From Actinomycetota bacterium (GTDB lineage Bacteria > Actinomycetota > Actinomycetes > Nanopelagicales > Nanopelagicaceae), in assembly GCA_005793655.1 (NCBI GenBank), contig SXRC01000055.1, positions 1 through 9,343 of the forward strand: a DNA stretch of 9,343 bases. Direction: 5' to 3'. A program made the position numbers and the translations under genes. The notes below the pieces were generated by a model. That model searched no databases and was not told the DNA's origin. It was given only the letters and a program-made list of their open reading frames with translations. Positions 1 through 6,697 of this stretch are shown piece by piece (the stretch's first letter is position 1; every line of letters starts with the position of its first letter).

Positions 1-25
1 AGCTACCGAGCTGCTCCACCCCGCG
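1..25 (-). tRNA. Initiator tRNA-fMet, 5' end only (partial)
   Basis: Read on the minus strand, the first 25 bases match the 5' portion of a bacterial initiator tRNA: CGCGGGG acceptor strand, TGGAGCAGC, then the GGTAGCT of the D loop. A C at position 1, giving the C1xA72 mismatch, is the hallmark of initiator tRNA. The anticodon, T arm and 3' end lie outside the window, so the identity rests on the acceptor and D-arm sequence. It lies downstream of the UPF0182 gene on the same strand and appears to have its own promoter. Confidence 0.8.
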
Positions 26-36
26 TCGGTAGTGAA

Positions 37-65
37 ATTCTAGAGTAGGTATGGGATTAACCCAA
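37..65 (-). promoter_or_regulatory. Putative promoter of the initiator tRNA
   Basis: On the minus strand a TTGGGT -35 element (65-60) is followed 17 bases later by a TAGAAT -10 element (42-37, five of six matches to TATAAT). Transcription would start near 30, about five bases before the tRNA. The position right after the UPF0182 stop suggests the tRNA is expressed independently of the operon. Confidence 0.45.
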
Positions 66-78
66 ATAAATGAAATTT

Positions 79-2997
79 TTATCTGTTTTGTGCAGAAATT
101 AATGCCGCAATTGCTGCTTTAACTCTTGCTCTTGCTTTATCTTCAGCTGCACCATCTAACCGTTTTTGTGCAGACTCAAGGTCGGCATAAGCAGCTTGCA
201 ATGATGCAATTGCTGATCTGATTGCCTGACTTGTTCCCGCTCCGTTATTAATTGGTGCGTTTTGATCATTGGTTGATTCAGTTGTACCAGAATCGCCACC
301 AAAGACCTGATCTAATGCTCCTTGCAAGGTTTCACTAAATCCAATTTGATCACCAAATGAGACTAAAACCTTCTGCAGCAATGGATAAGCAGCGGTATTC
401 CCAGTTGCTCTTACATAAACTGGTTGCACATATAACAAACCTTTTCCAACTGGAAGCGTCAGAAGATTTCCAAGTACTACATCGGCTCCACCCTGGCGAA
501 GTAATGACAAAGAGGTAGCAACCTCTGGCTTGGCTTCAAAATTTGATGCAACCTGTGATGGGCCCGCAACATTTGTTGATCTGGGAAGCTGCAACACTGT
601 AATTTTTCCATAATCATCACCAGCATCTGAGTTAACCACTGCGACTGCGGTTAAATTCTCTCGGCCACCTCGTGGAACGAAAGGTGTATAGAGAGAAAAT
701 GTTGGCTTTCTTTGACCAGGAATTTGCATGGTCAAGTAATAAGGTGGCTGCACTCCTGAGTTTGATCCAAAGCTTGATGGATCAAGTGGCACGCGCCAAA
801 AATCCTGTCCGCCATAAAATGCATCTGCAGATTTAACATGATAGGCACTTAAAATATCCCGCTGAACTTTGAATAGATCCTCTGGATATCGAATATGTGA
901 AAGTAAACCAGCTGAGATTTCACTCTTTGGCTTTACGGTTCCTGGAAATGCTTTGCTCCAAGAAGTGAGTACTGGATCAGTTTCATCCCATTTGTAAAGA
1001 GAGACAGTTCCATCATAAGCATCTACCGTGGCTTTTACCGAGTTTCTAATGTAGTTAATATTTCGATTATTTAGCGAAAATGTATTGTTGGTACTAGTTA
1101 GTGCATCTCCAGTATTTGCTAGGTTTACAACACGAGAGTTTGGATAGCCAGCACTAGTAGTAAAGCCATCGATTATCCAGAGAATTTTGCCATCGATAAT
1201 TGCTGGGTATGGATCTGCATCCAAGGTAAGCCAGGGTGCTACCTTTGCAACGCGCTCTCTTGGGTTTCTATTAAATAGAATTTTTGACTCTGAGTTAATT
1301 AAATTTGATAGCAGAATTCTTTGTTCCTGGTAATTAATTGCAAATAAAAGCCGAGAGAACAAAGAGCCCATTGGCACTCCGCCCTTGCCGGTGTAGGTGA
1401 AATTCTTTTGTCCATTTGTTGAATTATCATCTGGGTAATCAAGCTCGACTGGATTATCAGTAGCTGGGCCGCCAATAATTGAATAATTTGGAACATTCTC
1501 GCCAAAGTAAACTCGAGGTTCGAATTCGCCTAATCCGTTAGTTGGTGGAATATTCTCAATAACAAATGATGGCTTTCCATCTGCATCAACAGTATTTCCG
1601 TAAGCTCCAACCATTCCAAATCCATGGGTGTAAACCAGGTGGTCATTAATCCAATTTCGAGAAGGGTTTCCAGCAATATTTAATTCTCGAACAGAAACTA
1701 CTACATCTCTCTCCTTACCATCTATTACATAACGATCAATATCAAGTGAATCTGAGAATGTGTAATAAGGCTTGATCTGCTGCAATTGCCTAAAAGTTGC
1801 TGACAACACATTTGGATCCATCAATCTGATATTTGCAATGGTCGCAGCATCATTTGCCAATTGACCAGCTGAGGTGGTCACAGTTGCTTGATAGTCCAGT
1901 ACTTCAACATTTGAGATATCGAAAGCATCCCGGGTAGCTTCGATATTTCGCTGAATGAATGGTGCTTCTTTACTTGACTCTGATGGTTTGACCTGAAATT
2001 GCTGAATTGCTGCTGGATAAACTCCAGCAATTAATACTGAGGCAATCACCATCAAGGCAACTCCTGCAGTTGGCAAAAGCCAAGATCTTCTTACAATATT
2101 TGCAAAGAACAGCAAAGCACAGATAACTGCAATGGCGGACAAAATAGATTTAGCCGGCAGCAGCGCATTCACATCTGAATAAGTAAGACCAGTGATCAGT
2201 CTGCCTTCTTTAAGCGTTAACGCAAATCGATCAAAATAGTATGCGACTGCTTTTAGGAGCACTAACAAACCAAGTAAAATTGAGAGCTGAACTCTGGCAG
2301 CAACCGTTGTCCGCTCTTCTTTAACTTGCGGCCTTATTCCGCCATAAATGTAATGCACGGCAGATGCTGCAATGATCGCAAGCACAATCGTTGATATTGC
2401 CCAGCCAATCAAGCCTTGATACATAGGTAATTTGAATGCAAAAAATGAAATATCTAATCCAAATTGTGGATCTACTTTGCCAAACTCAGTTGAGTTTCTA
2501 AAAAGTAGCCACTGCTCCCAAAATCGGGATCCAGATGAGCCAGCAAAATAAAAAATTAATAAAAATACACCGATGCCGGCAAGGCGTCGGATTGGCTCCA
2601 GTTGGGCTCTATATCTCTCTAAATTATCTGCTTCTACTGAAACTGGCACATAAATTGGCCGACGACGAAATGCAATATAAATGTTTGCCGAGATAGTTGC
2701 TGCGGTAATTAAACCAAACCCTAAAAATAAATAAATCTTTGTAAATAAGGTTGTCTGCCATACATCTACATAATCAACTGAGCGATACCAGAGAAAATCA
2801 GCATAAAATCCGCTTGAGGAAATTAAGACAGTACTAAGAACGAATAATGCGATTACGGTTATTGTTAGTGGGCTAATTCGCCTGCGACCGCCGCCACGGT
2901 TTGCAAATGGGTTTGGAAAGTTGCCACCAAAACCACTGCCACCAAATGGATTATTGCTGCGGTTAAACCCACCGCCACCAAAGCCTGAGTTACTCAT
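79..2997 (-). CDS. UPF0182 family large membrane protein
   Basis: A 972-residue protein of the actinobacterial UPF0182 family (M. tuberculosis Rv3193c type), whose function is unknown. The N-terminus (1-40) is low complexity, rich in Gly, Asn and Phe, and ends in a basic GGGRRR stretch. About seven hydrophobic segments follow, near 42-61, 87-109, 138-154, 197-216, 236-254, 283-299 and 307-325. Residues 330 to about 900 form a large, probably extracytoplasmic domain. A Gly/Asn/Thr-rich linker (about 903-925) leads to a charged Ala-rich helix, likely coiled coil (about 926-970). Length and architecture are normal for the family. It is the last protein gene of a minus-strand operon, with 19 bases between the YlbL-type gene's stop and this ATG. 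An AGGAG (3018-3014) sits 16 bases before the start and overlaps the upstream stop, so translation may depend on coupling. Confidence 0.93.
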   Translation of the reverse strand: MSNSGFGGGGFNRSNNPFGGSGFGGNFPNPFANRGGGRRRISPLTITVIALFVLSTVLISSSGFYADFLWYRSVDYVDVWQTTLFTKIYLFLGFGLITAATISANIYIAFRRRPIYVPVSVEADNLERYRAQLEPIRRLAGIGVFLLIFYFAGSSGSRFWEQWLLFRNSTEFGKVDPQFGLDISFFAFKLPMYQGLIGWAISTIVLAIIAASAVHYIYGGIRPQVKEERTTVAARVQLSILLGLLVLLKAVAYYFDRFALTLKEGRLITGLTYSDVNALLPAKSILSAIAVICALLFFANIVRRSWLLPTAGVALMVIASVLIAGVYPAAIQQFQVKPSESSKEAPFIQRNIEATRDAFDISNVEVLDYQATVTTSAGQLANDAATIANIRLMDPNVLSATFRQLQQIKPYYTFSDSLDIDRYVIDGKERDVVVSVRELNIAGNPSRNWINDHLVYTHGFGMVGAYGNTVDADGKPSFVIENIPPTNGLGEFEPRVYFGENVPNYSIIGGPATDNPVELDYPDDNSTNGQKNFTYTGKGGVPMGSLFSRLLFAINYQEQRILLSNLINSESKILFNRNPRERVAKVAPWLTLDADPYPAIIDGKILWIIDGFTTSAGYPNSRVVNLANTGDALTSTNNTFSLNNRNINYIRNSVKATVDAYDGTVSLYKWDETDPVLTSWSKAFPGTVKPKSEISAGLLSHIRYPEDLFKVQRDILSAYHVKSADAFYGGQDFWRVPLDPSSFGSNSGVQPPYYLTMQIPGQRKPTFSLYTPFVPRGGRENLTAVAVVNSDAGDDYGKITVLQLPRSTNVAGPSQVASNFEAKPEVATSLSLLRQGGADVVLGNLLTLPVGKGLLYVQPVYVRATGNTAAYPLLQKVLVSFGDQIGFSETLQGALDQVFGGDSGTTESTNDQNAPINNGAGTSQAIRSAIASLQAAYADLESAQKRLDGAAEDKARARVKAAIAALISAQNR

Positions 2998-3016
2998 GCG
3001 CAGATCTTATCTACTC

Positions 3017-4087
3017 CTAGGTGAAGCTTTTGCAACTGGGGAACTTGGCATTATCAGGCAGTTCTAAGAGTGAAATCGCCTCAGAGAGTGTGGCGACCGG
3101 CACAATCTTCATTACCTTCCCAGACTTACCTGATTTTTCCGTGGCTAAGGCTTTTAAGTTCTTTATATCCATACAATTTTGAGTTGGAGTAAGGAATATT
3201 TCAACACCATCTGCTTGTGCACCAATTATCTTTTCCGCAATTCCGCCAATAGGACCGACTCTGCCATCGGTAGTAATTGTGCCGGTGCCGGCAATATTTC
3301 GAGAACGCACCAAATTAGCTGGGGTTAACTTTTCAACCACACCGAGTGCAAATATGAATCCACCACTTGGCCCGCCAGTTTCTTCAAGCTTAATCTTGAC
3401 ATCAAATGGAAAATCAAATTGCTCTTCAATATTTATGCCAATAAATGCTGAATCATCCTCCCTGGCCGATAATTTAACTTGCTTAATTAATTCACCTAAT
3501 CCAGCTCTAATTACTTTGATGGTTACCAAATCGCCTGGCTTTTTATCACCGAGATACGCAATTAATTCCGATGAGCTTTTAACTTTCCGGTCATCAATGC
3601 TCACTAGCTGATCCAATACTTCAATAGTTTTATATGCATTTGAACTCTTATTTATGTCGAGAACTACAATTTTTGATGCACTCTTATACCCAAGATAAGA
3701 CAAGGCAGCAGCGGTGGCATTTATTTGAGAGCCACTCATTTCAGCTGCTCCCTCTTCTATCGCCTGCTCTGCAGTTTCACCCTCTGGATAAACTTCAGAT
3801 CTTGGAATAACCGCGCGGGTTTTATCCACCCAACCGTACAAAACATCAAAGCCGGTCATATATGAATCTGGATCGGTGACCATCACTGAGGTAACTGATA
3901 ATTTTCCAGTTGTTGGATAAACCTTGGTGCCTGAGATTGTTATCGCTGAGCCCAAAATATTTTGTGGATCCCCTGGTGAGAGGATTACAAATGGTGCTGG
4001 TAAGACAAAGGCTGCCAACATCAGCACATTTACAAAAACTTTGGTCGGAGTAAGCCAGCGGCCGTTTATCGGCATTATTGATCTCAT
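3017..4087 (-). CDS. YlbL-type PDZ / Lon-like serine protease
   Basis: A 356-residue membrane-anchored protease of the YlbL family (Bacillus subtilis YlbL/DdcP; actinobacterial Rv3194c type). Residues 17-35 form one N-terminal membrane segment. A PDZ-like domain covers about 140-210 (VLDQLVSIDD..., then KPGDLVTIKV). A Lon-type S16 protease domain covers about 230-345. The catalytic dyad is visible: Ser241 in GGPSGG and Lys286 in GGIAEK, 45 residues apart as expected. B. subtilis DdcP cleaves the cell-division inhibitor YneA; the substrate here is unknown. The active site should face outside the membrane, as in the family. The gene starts 15 bases after the small membrane-protein gene and ends 19 bases before UPF0182. 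ATG 4087 lacks a clear ribosome binding site; a second ATG four codons later (4075) is an alternative. Confidence 0.93.
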   Translation of the reverse strand: MRSIMPINGRWLTPTKVFVNVLMLAAFVLPAPFVILSPGDPQNILGSAITISGTKVYPTTGKLSVTSVMVTDPDSYMTGFDVLYGWVDKTRAVIPRSEVYPEGETAEQAIEEGAAEMSGSQINATAAALSYLGYKSASKIVVLDINKSSNAYKTIEVLDQLVSIDDRKVKSSSELIAYLGDKKPGDLVTIKVIRAGLGELIKQVKLSAREDDSAFIGINIEEQFDFPFDVKIKLEETGGPSGGFIFALGVVEKLTPANLVRSRNIAGTGTITTDGRVGPIGGIAEKIIGAQADGVEIFLTPTQNCMDIKNLKALATEKSGKSGKVMKIVPVATLSEAISLLELPDNAKFPSCKSFT

Positions 4088-4102
4088 TTAAATTACCGAA
4101 GC

Positions 4103-4279
4103 TTATTTTTTACGTCTAAAAGTATTTTGAAACTTATTAAAATTATCTACTGAACGATTGGTCTGATTGTCATACTTAGATTTGTATTTTGTTACCCACA
4201 CCCCATAGGCGATCGCACCCATAACAGCTGTGATCGGAATTACCCACCAGATCAGAGCGGAGGCGGAAGAAAGATTCAT
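4103..4279 (-). CDS. Small single-pass membrane protein, unknown function
   Basis: A 58-residue protein: a short polar N-terminus, one strong transmembrane segment (about 8-29, including IWWVIPITAVMGAIAYGVW), and a basic, Asn/Lys-rich tail ending FRRKK, probably cytoplasmic. I do not recognise a family. The frame stays open upstream to 4693, but that part is antisense to the DUF2342 gene and has no membrane-protein character, so I place the start at ATG 4279. In support, a TACTAT -10-like hexamer ends exactly six bases before this ATG, as expected for a leaderless transcript. It would be the first gene of the minus-strand operon with YlbL and UPF0182, and may be an accessory to one of those membrane proteins (inference). 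Confidence 0.6.
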   Translation of the reverse strand: MNLSSASALIWWVIPITAVMGAIAYGVWVTKYKSKYDNQTNRSVDNFNKFQNTFRRKK

Positions 4280-4285
4280 AAGATA

Positions 4286-4291
4286 ATAGTA
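4286..4291 (-). promoter_or_regulatory. Putative leaderless -10 box of the membrane-protein operon
   Basis: TACTAT on the minus strand, six bases before the ATG at 4279, so transcription would begin at the A of the start codon. No convincing -35 element is visible 16-18 bases upstream. The spacing is identical to the TACTCT box before the whiB7 leader ORF, which strengthens the call. Confidence 0.4.
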
Positions 4292-4360
4292 ATCAGCCGG
4301 GAAGAAAAAAGGTGGCATTATTGTTCTATAGGAATCGGTGATCTTCCCAGCAAATGAATG

Positions 4361-4369
4361 AAGGGTGAG
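4361..4369 (+). promoter_or_regulatory. Ribosome binding site that sets the DUF2342 start
   Basis: AAGGGTGAG resembles the AGGAGGTGA anti-SD complement and lies ten bases before ATG 4380. The GTG inside it (4365) would give five extra residues but has no binding site of its own, so it is better read as part of the site than as the start. Confidence 0.55.
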
Positions 4370-4379
4370 TTGTAAGCAA

Positions 4380-5696
4380 ATGAGTTTTGGCTTTTTACCA
4401 AATGAGGGGCAGCCTGATTTTGATGCGCTGCTTAAAAAATTCTCAGAAATGGGAATTGACTCTGGTGTATTAGCTGGTGCTAAATCCTTTATCGAGGGTA
4501 TGGGAGCTAATAAATCTGGTGAACAAAACTTAATTACCATTGCTAATTTAAGAGAGATTTCTAGAAAAATCATTACCGCAAAAGGAGATCTTCCAGTTGG
4601 CACTACTGACCAAAAACAACTCTCCGAAGCATTAACTATTGCCAACACCTGGTTGGATACAGAAATTTTGTTCCCAACAGCAACCCTGCCCAATCAAAGT
4701 GCCTGGGCAAAGCGTGAATGGCTGGATGAATCAATCAATGGTTGGCAGCAACTATTTGAACCATTAGCACTTGGTATGGCCGATGCACTTGGTGCGGTGA
4801 TTACCAGCTCTAATACAGCACTGCCTATGGGATTCATGGAATCGGATGAACAAAACCCACAGCAACAAGAGGTGATGAAGACGATGCTGGCTCGAATTTT
4901 GCGTGGATTCATGGGCACCTTAATCGCCACTCAACTTGGACAGGGCATTGGCACACTTGCCAACACCATCACTGGTGCTAATGATGTGGCGATTCCACTT
5001 CTAAAAGCTGACTCTGGATCCCACCTGATCCCACAAAATATCACCGAATGGGCAGATGGTTTAGGGATAGATCAGGAACAAATCAGAATTTACTTATCCT
5101 TGCGTGAAGCTGCTGCAGCTCGGTTATTTGCTAATACTCCATGGCTTGAAAACTATATTAAAGATCTAATAATTGCCTACGGTGAAGGAATCACTATCGA
5201 TGTTGACTCGATTACCAGACAAGCTGAAGAGGCGATGGCTAGCGGTGAAATCGATATTAATAATCCACAATCAATTAATATCGCATTAAGTGCCGGCCTA
5301 TTTACGCCTCAACAAACTCACGCCCAAGAGTTGGCGTTAACAAGACTGGAAATGGCGCTGGCATTAATTGAAGGTTGGATTGATCATGTTATATCTGCAG
5401 TTGCTAGTGAGAAGATCCCAGCCTTTAACGCTTTGATTGAAAACTCTCGTCGTCGTAGAGCGACAAATTCACCCATGCAACAAATATTTGCGAATCTACT
5501 AGGGGTTGAAGTTTCACCAAGAAAAATGCGAGAGGCATCAGCTTTTTGGAGTGAGGTTAAAAAACTACGGGGAGCGGATAGTCGTGATAAGTGTTGGCAG
5601 GATCCAGCATTTTTGCCGATGCCTAATGACCTCACCGATGTAAAAGCCTTCCTAGATAGCATCACGGTCCCAGATGATCTATCTGGCTTGATCTAG
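4380..5696 (+). CDS. DUF2342 / zincin_2 family protein, probably without the metal site
   Basis: A 438-residue protein from ATG 4380, starting MSFGFLP as actinobacterial members of this family typically do (Rv3195 type, often labelled zinc-dependent metalloprotease). It is largely helical: an amphipathic first third, a Gly-rich segment around 173-200 (LRGFMGTLIATQLGQGIGTL), then the diagnostic stretch LSLREAAAARLF (about 240-250) with TPW and AYGEGI, and a later ALIEGWIDHVI (about 326-337). From memory, orthologues carry REAAHxRLF and the F420-linked branch carries HExxH; here the position is Ala. Peptidase activity is therefore doubtful, and a structural or binding role is as likely. The C-terminus contains RRRR (about 357-360) and a helicase-unrelated, charged tail. 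It is transcribed divergently from the membrane-protein operon with 100 bases between the start codons. No good plus-strand promoter was found there. Confidence 0.85.
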   Translation: MSFGFLPNEGQPDFDALLKKFSEMGIDSGVLAGAKSFIEGMGANKSGEQNLITIANLREISRKIITAKGDLPVGTTDQKQLSEALTIANTWLDTEILFPTATLPNQSAWAKREWLDESINGWQQLFEPLALGMADALGAVITSSNTALPMGFMESDEQNPQQQEVMKTMLARILRGFMGTLIATQLGQGIGTLANTITGANDVAIPLLKADSGSHLIPQNITEWADGLGIDQEQIRIYLSLREAAAARLFANTPWLENYIKDLIIAYGEGITIDVDSITRQAEEAMASGEIDINNPQSINIALSAGLFTPQQTHAQELALTRLEMALALIEGWIDHVISAVASEKIPAFNALIENSRRRRATNSPMQQIFANLLGVEVSPRKMREASAFWSEVKKLRGADSRDKCWQDPAFLPMPNDLTDVKAFLDSITVPDDLSGLI

Positions 5697-5699
5697 TCC

Positions 5700-5786
5700 G
5701 ACAAAAGTAAAAGCGAAATCCCCGGGCGCACAATTTCTTATCTGCCTTCCCCTTGCAGATATGAAACGGTTATCCGGGGACTTCGT
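5700..5786 (-). ncRNA. Candidate small RNA: long imperfect hairpin with its own promoter and U-rich end
   Basis: On the minus strand, arm CGAAGTCCCCGG (5785-5774) pairs with CCGGGGATTTCG (5725-5714) as 12 continuous pairs including one G-U. After an internal loop (7 against 8 bases), 5766-5763 pairs with 5737-5734. A single A-A mismatch follows, then a 7-pair stem (5761-5755 with 5745-5739) closed by a nine-base loop. The wobble becomes an A-C mismatch on the plus strand, which favours minus transcription. The helix is followed by CTTTTACTTTTGT, a plausible terminator tail, and ends just before the DUF2342 stop codon. A promoter (TTGATT, 17 bases, TATCTT) would start RNA at about 5786, the base before the helix. 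I recognise no known RNA family. It could instead be a 3' mRNA structure of the DUF2342 gene. Confidence 0.42.
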
Positions 5787-5792
5787 AGTGCA

Positions 5793-5821
5793 AAGATAAG
5801 GGAATAAAAGTTGAGAATCAA
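5793..5821 (-). promoter_or_regulatory. Putative promoter of the candidate small RNA
   Basis: Minus-strand TTGATT (5821-5816) and TATCTT (5798-5793) each match the sigma-A consensus at four of six positions and are separated by 17 bases. The predicted +1, about seven bases downstream, falls at 5786, directly before the hairpin. The -35 box lies inside a 17-bp palindrome. Confidence 0.35.
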
Positions 5822-5824
5822 CTT
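5808..5824. repeat. 17-bp palindrome, operator-like
   Basis: AAGTTGA-GAA-TCAACTT is a perfect 7-bp inverted repeat around a three-base centre, lying on the -35 box of the predicted minus-strand promoter. It could be a repressor operator or a weak hairpin. With little GC in the arms it is a poor terminator. The regulator is unknown. Confidence 0.4.
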
Positions 5825-5965
5825 AAAAGGGTGTTTTAAAAAGTAATTTTGAAAATGTTTTTTAGCAGTCTAGGTGTCTTCGTGATAAAAAATAAATTAC
5901 CTAATCCTCTGCGGTACGGCCTGCCACAAATAAGTAAGTAGGTTGCGTAAAATTTAACCGTACTC

Positions 5966-6027
5966 TGTGGATTAACCTGTGGAGATAAGAGCAATTATGG
6001 TGGATAAGAAGAGGTAATGGTGGATAA
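5966..6027 (+). repeat. Cluster of DnaA-box-like sequences before and across the DUF45 start
   Basis: Four elements resemble TGTGGATAA, the reverse of the DnaA box TTATCCACA: TGTGGATTA (5966-5974, 8 of 9), TGTGGAGAT (5978-5986, 7 of 9), GGTGGATAA (5999-6007, 8 of 9) and GGTGGATAA (6019-6027, 8 of 9). All point the same way. The last two lie within an exact 11-base direct repeat, ATGGTGGATAA, at 5997 and 6017. The final copy is inside the coding sequence (Met-Val-Asp-Asn). No perfect box is present. Confidence 0.35.
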
Positions 6028-6649
6028 CTTTGAGCAAGAAATTCTTTTTCCTGATATTTCACCGCAGGTTGCTCAAATCGCTAAGCGTAGGAAAAGTGAT
6101 GAGGCCAGATTGCCCAAGGATCTGCCGGCATATCGGGTGATTCGCAAGGAGCGTAGGCGGCGCAGCATCAGCGCCTATCGCCAGGGCGGGGTGATTGAGA
6201 TTCATATCCCAGCTCGGATGAGTAGGCGGCAAGAGATCGAGATAATTCCAGAGATGATTGCTATGGTGCTAAGGCGAGAGGCACGCGAGCGCAAAACCGA
6301 TCTACAACTGATGCAAATCGGTATGGAGCAACTTGCTACCTATCTACCCGAGTTTGATACTTATCCAGCCAGCATTAATTGGCGCAATATGAATGAACGG
6401 TGGGGCTCTTGCACCACAGTTGACCGGACAATTCGTATCTCAGATCGATTAATTGGTGCACCTAATTATGTTTTAAATTATATTATTTTTCATGAGTTAA
6501 TTCATTTGAAGGTCATCGCTCATGATCAGGAATTCAATAATTATTTGAGCAGATTCACCGATAAAGATAGGGCAGAAGCATTTTTGGAAGGGTTTGAACT
6601 TGGCTGCCAAGGTGGTGGATTAACTCTCGCACCGGCAATAAATAACTAG
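6017..6649 (+). CDS. YgjP/DUF45-type (M48-like) metal-dependent hydrolase
   Basis: A 210-residue protein of the YgjP/DUF45 family, often annotated as M48 metallopeptidase, with a complete zinc motif: His159-Glu160-x-x-His163 in FHELIH, and a third ligand, probably His169, in AHDQEF. The family-typical RWGSC (128-132) and a following TIRISDRL strand are present. The first 40 residues are polar and poorly conserved; a basic KERRRRS segment (44-50) follows. No signal peptide or membrane segment, so it is probably cytoplasmic. The substrate of this family is not established. The start is uncertain: ATG 6017 overlaps the TAA of a six-codon upstream ORF (5997-6017, MVDKKR) as TAATG. GAGG (6011-6014) is only two bases from ATG 6017 but five bases from GTG 6020, which may be the real start. 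Confidence 0.9.
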   Translation: MVDNFEQEILFPDISPQVAQIAKRRKSDEARLPKDLPAYRVIRKERRRRSISAYRQGGVIEIHIPARMSRRQEIEIIPEMIAMVLRREARERKTDLQLMQIGMEQLATYLPEFDTYPASINWRNMNERWGSCTTVDRTIRISDRLIGAPNYVLNYIIFHELIHLKVIAHDQEFNNYLSRFTDKDRAEAFLEGFELGCQGGGLTLAPAINN

Positions 6650-6685
6650 TTTTACCCCTTTTTTCTCCGTTATTACTTAATATTT

Positions 6686-6691
6686 TAGATT
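6686..6691 (+). promoter_or_regulatory. Putative -10 box of the DUF5679 leader
   Basis: TAGATT in an AT-rich run, six bases before 6698, where the sequence switches abruptly to GC-rich. The matching -35 position reads TTCTCC and is weak. If used, the transcript would begin at about 6698 on a GTG codon. Confidence 0.3.
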
Positions 6692-6697
6692 TTAGGC

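Noticed and set aside
3279..3611. Plus-strand 110-codon open frame
   Set aside because: Antisense shadow inside the YlbL-type protease, which has a complete catalytic dyad.
4280..4693. Upstream extension of the minus-strand small membrane-protein frame (196 residues in all)
   Set aside because: It runs antisense through the DUF2342 coding start; the extra residues look random, and a leaderless -10 box supports ATG 4279.
5714..5785. Known RNA families: 6C RNA, 6S RNA, SRP RNA
   Set aside because: The six-C paired loops of 6C, the length and open bubble of 6S, and the GGAA-type SRP core are all missing.
5761..5799. 12-codon ORF MKRLSGDFVVQR inside the intergenic hairpin
   Set aside because: No ribosome binding site, and it lies within a helix that explains the sequence better.
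5966..6027. Chromosomal replication origin
   Set aside because: Only near-match DnaA boxes, no dnaA, dnaN, gyrB or rpmH nearby, and no AT-rich unwinding array.
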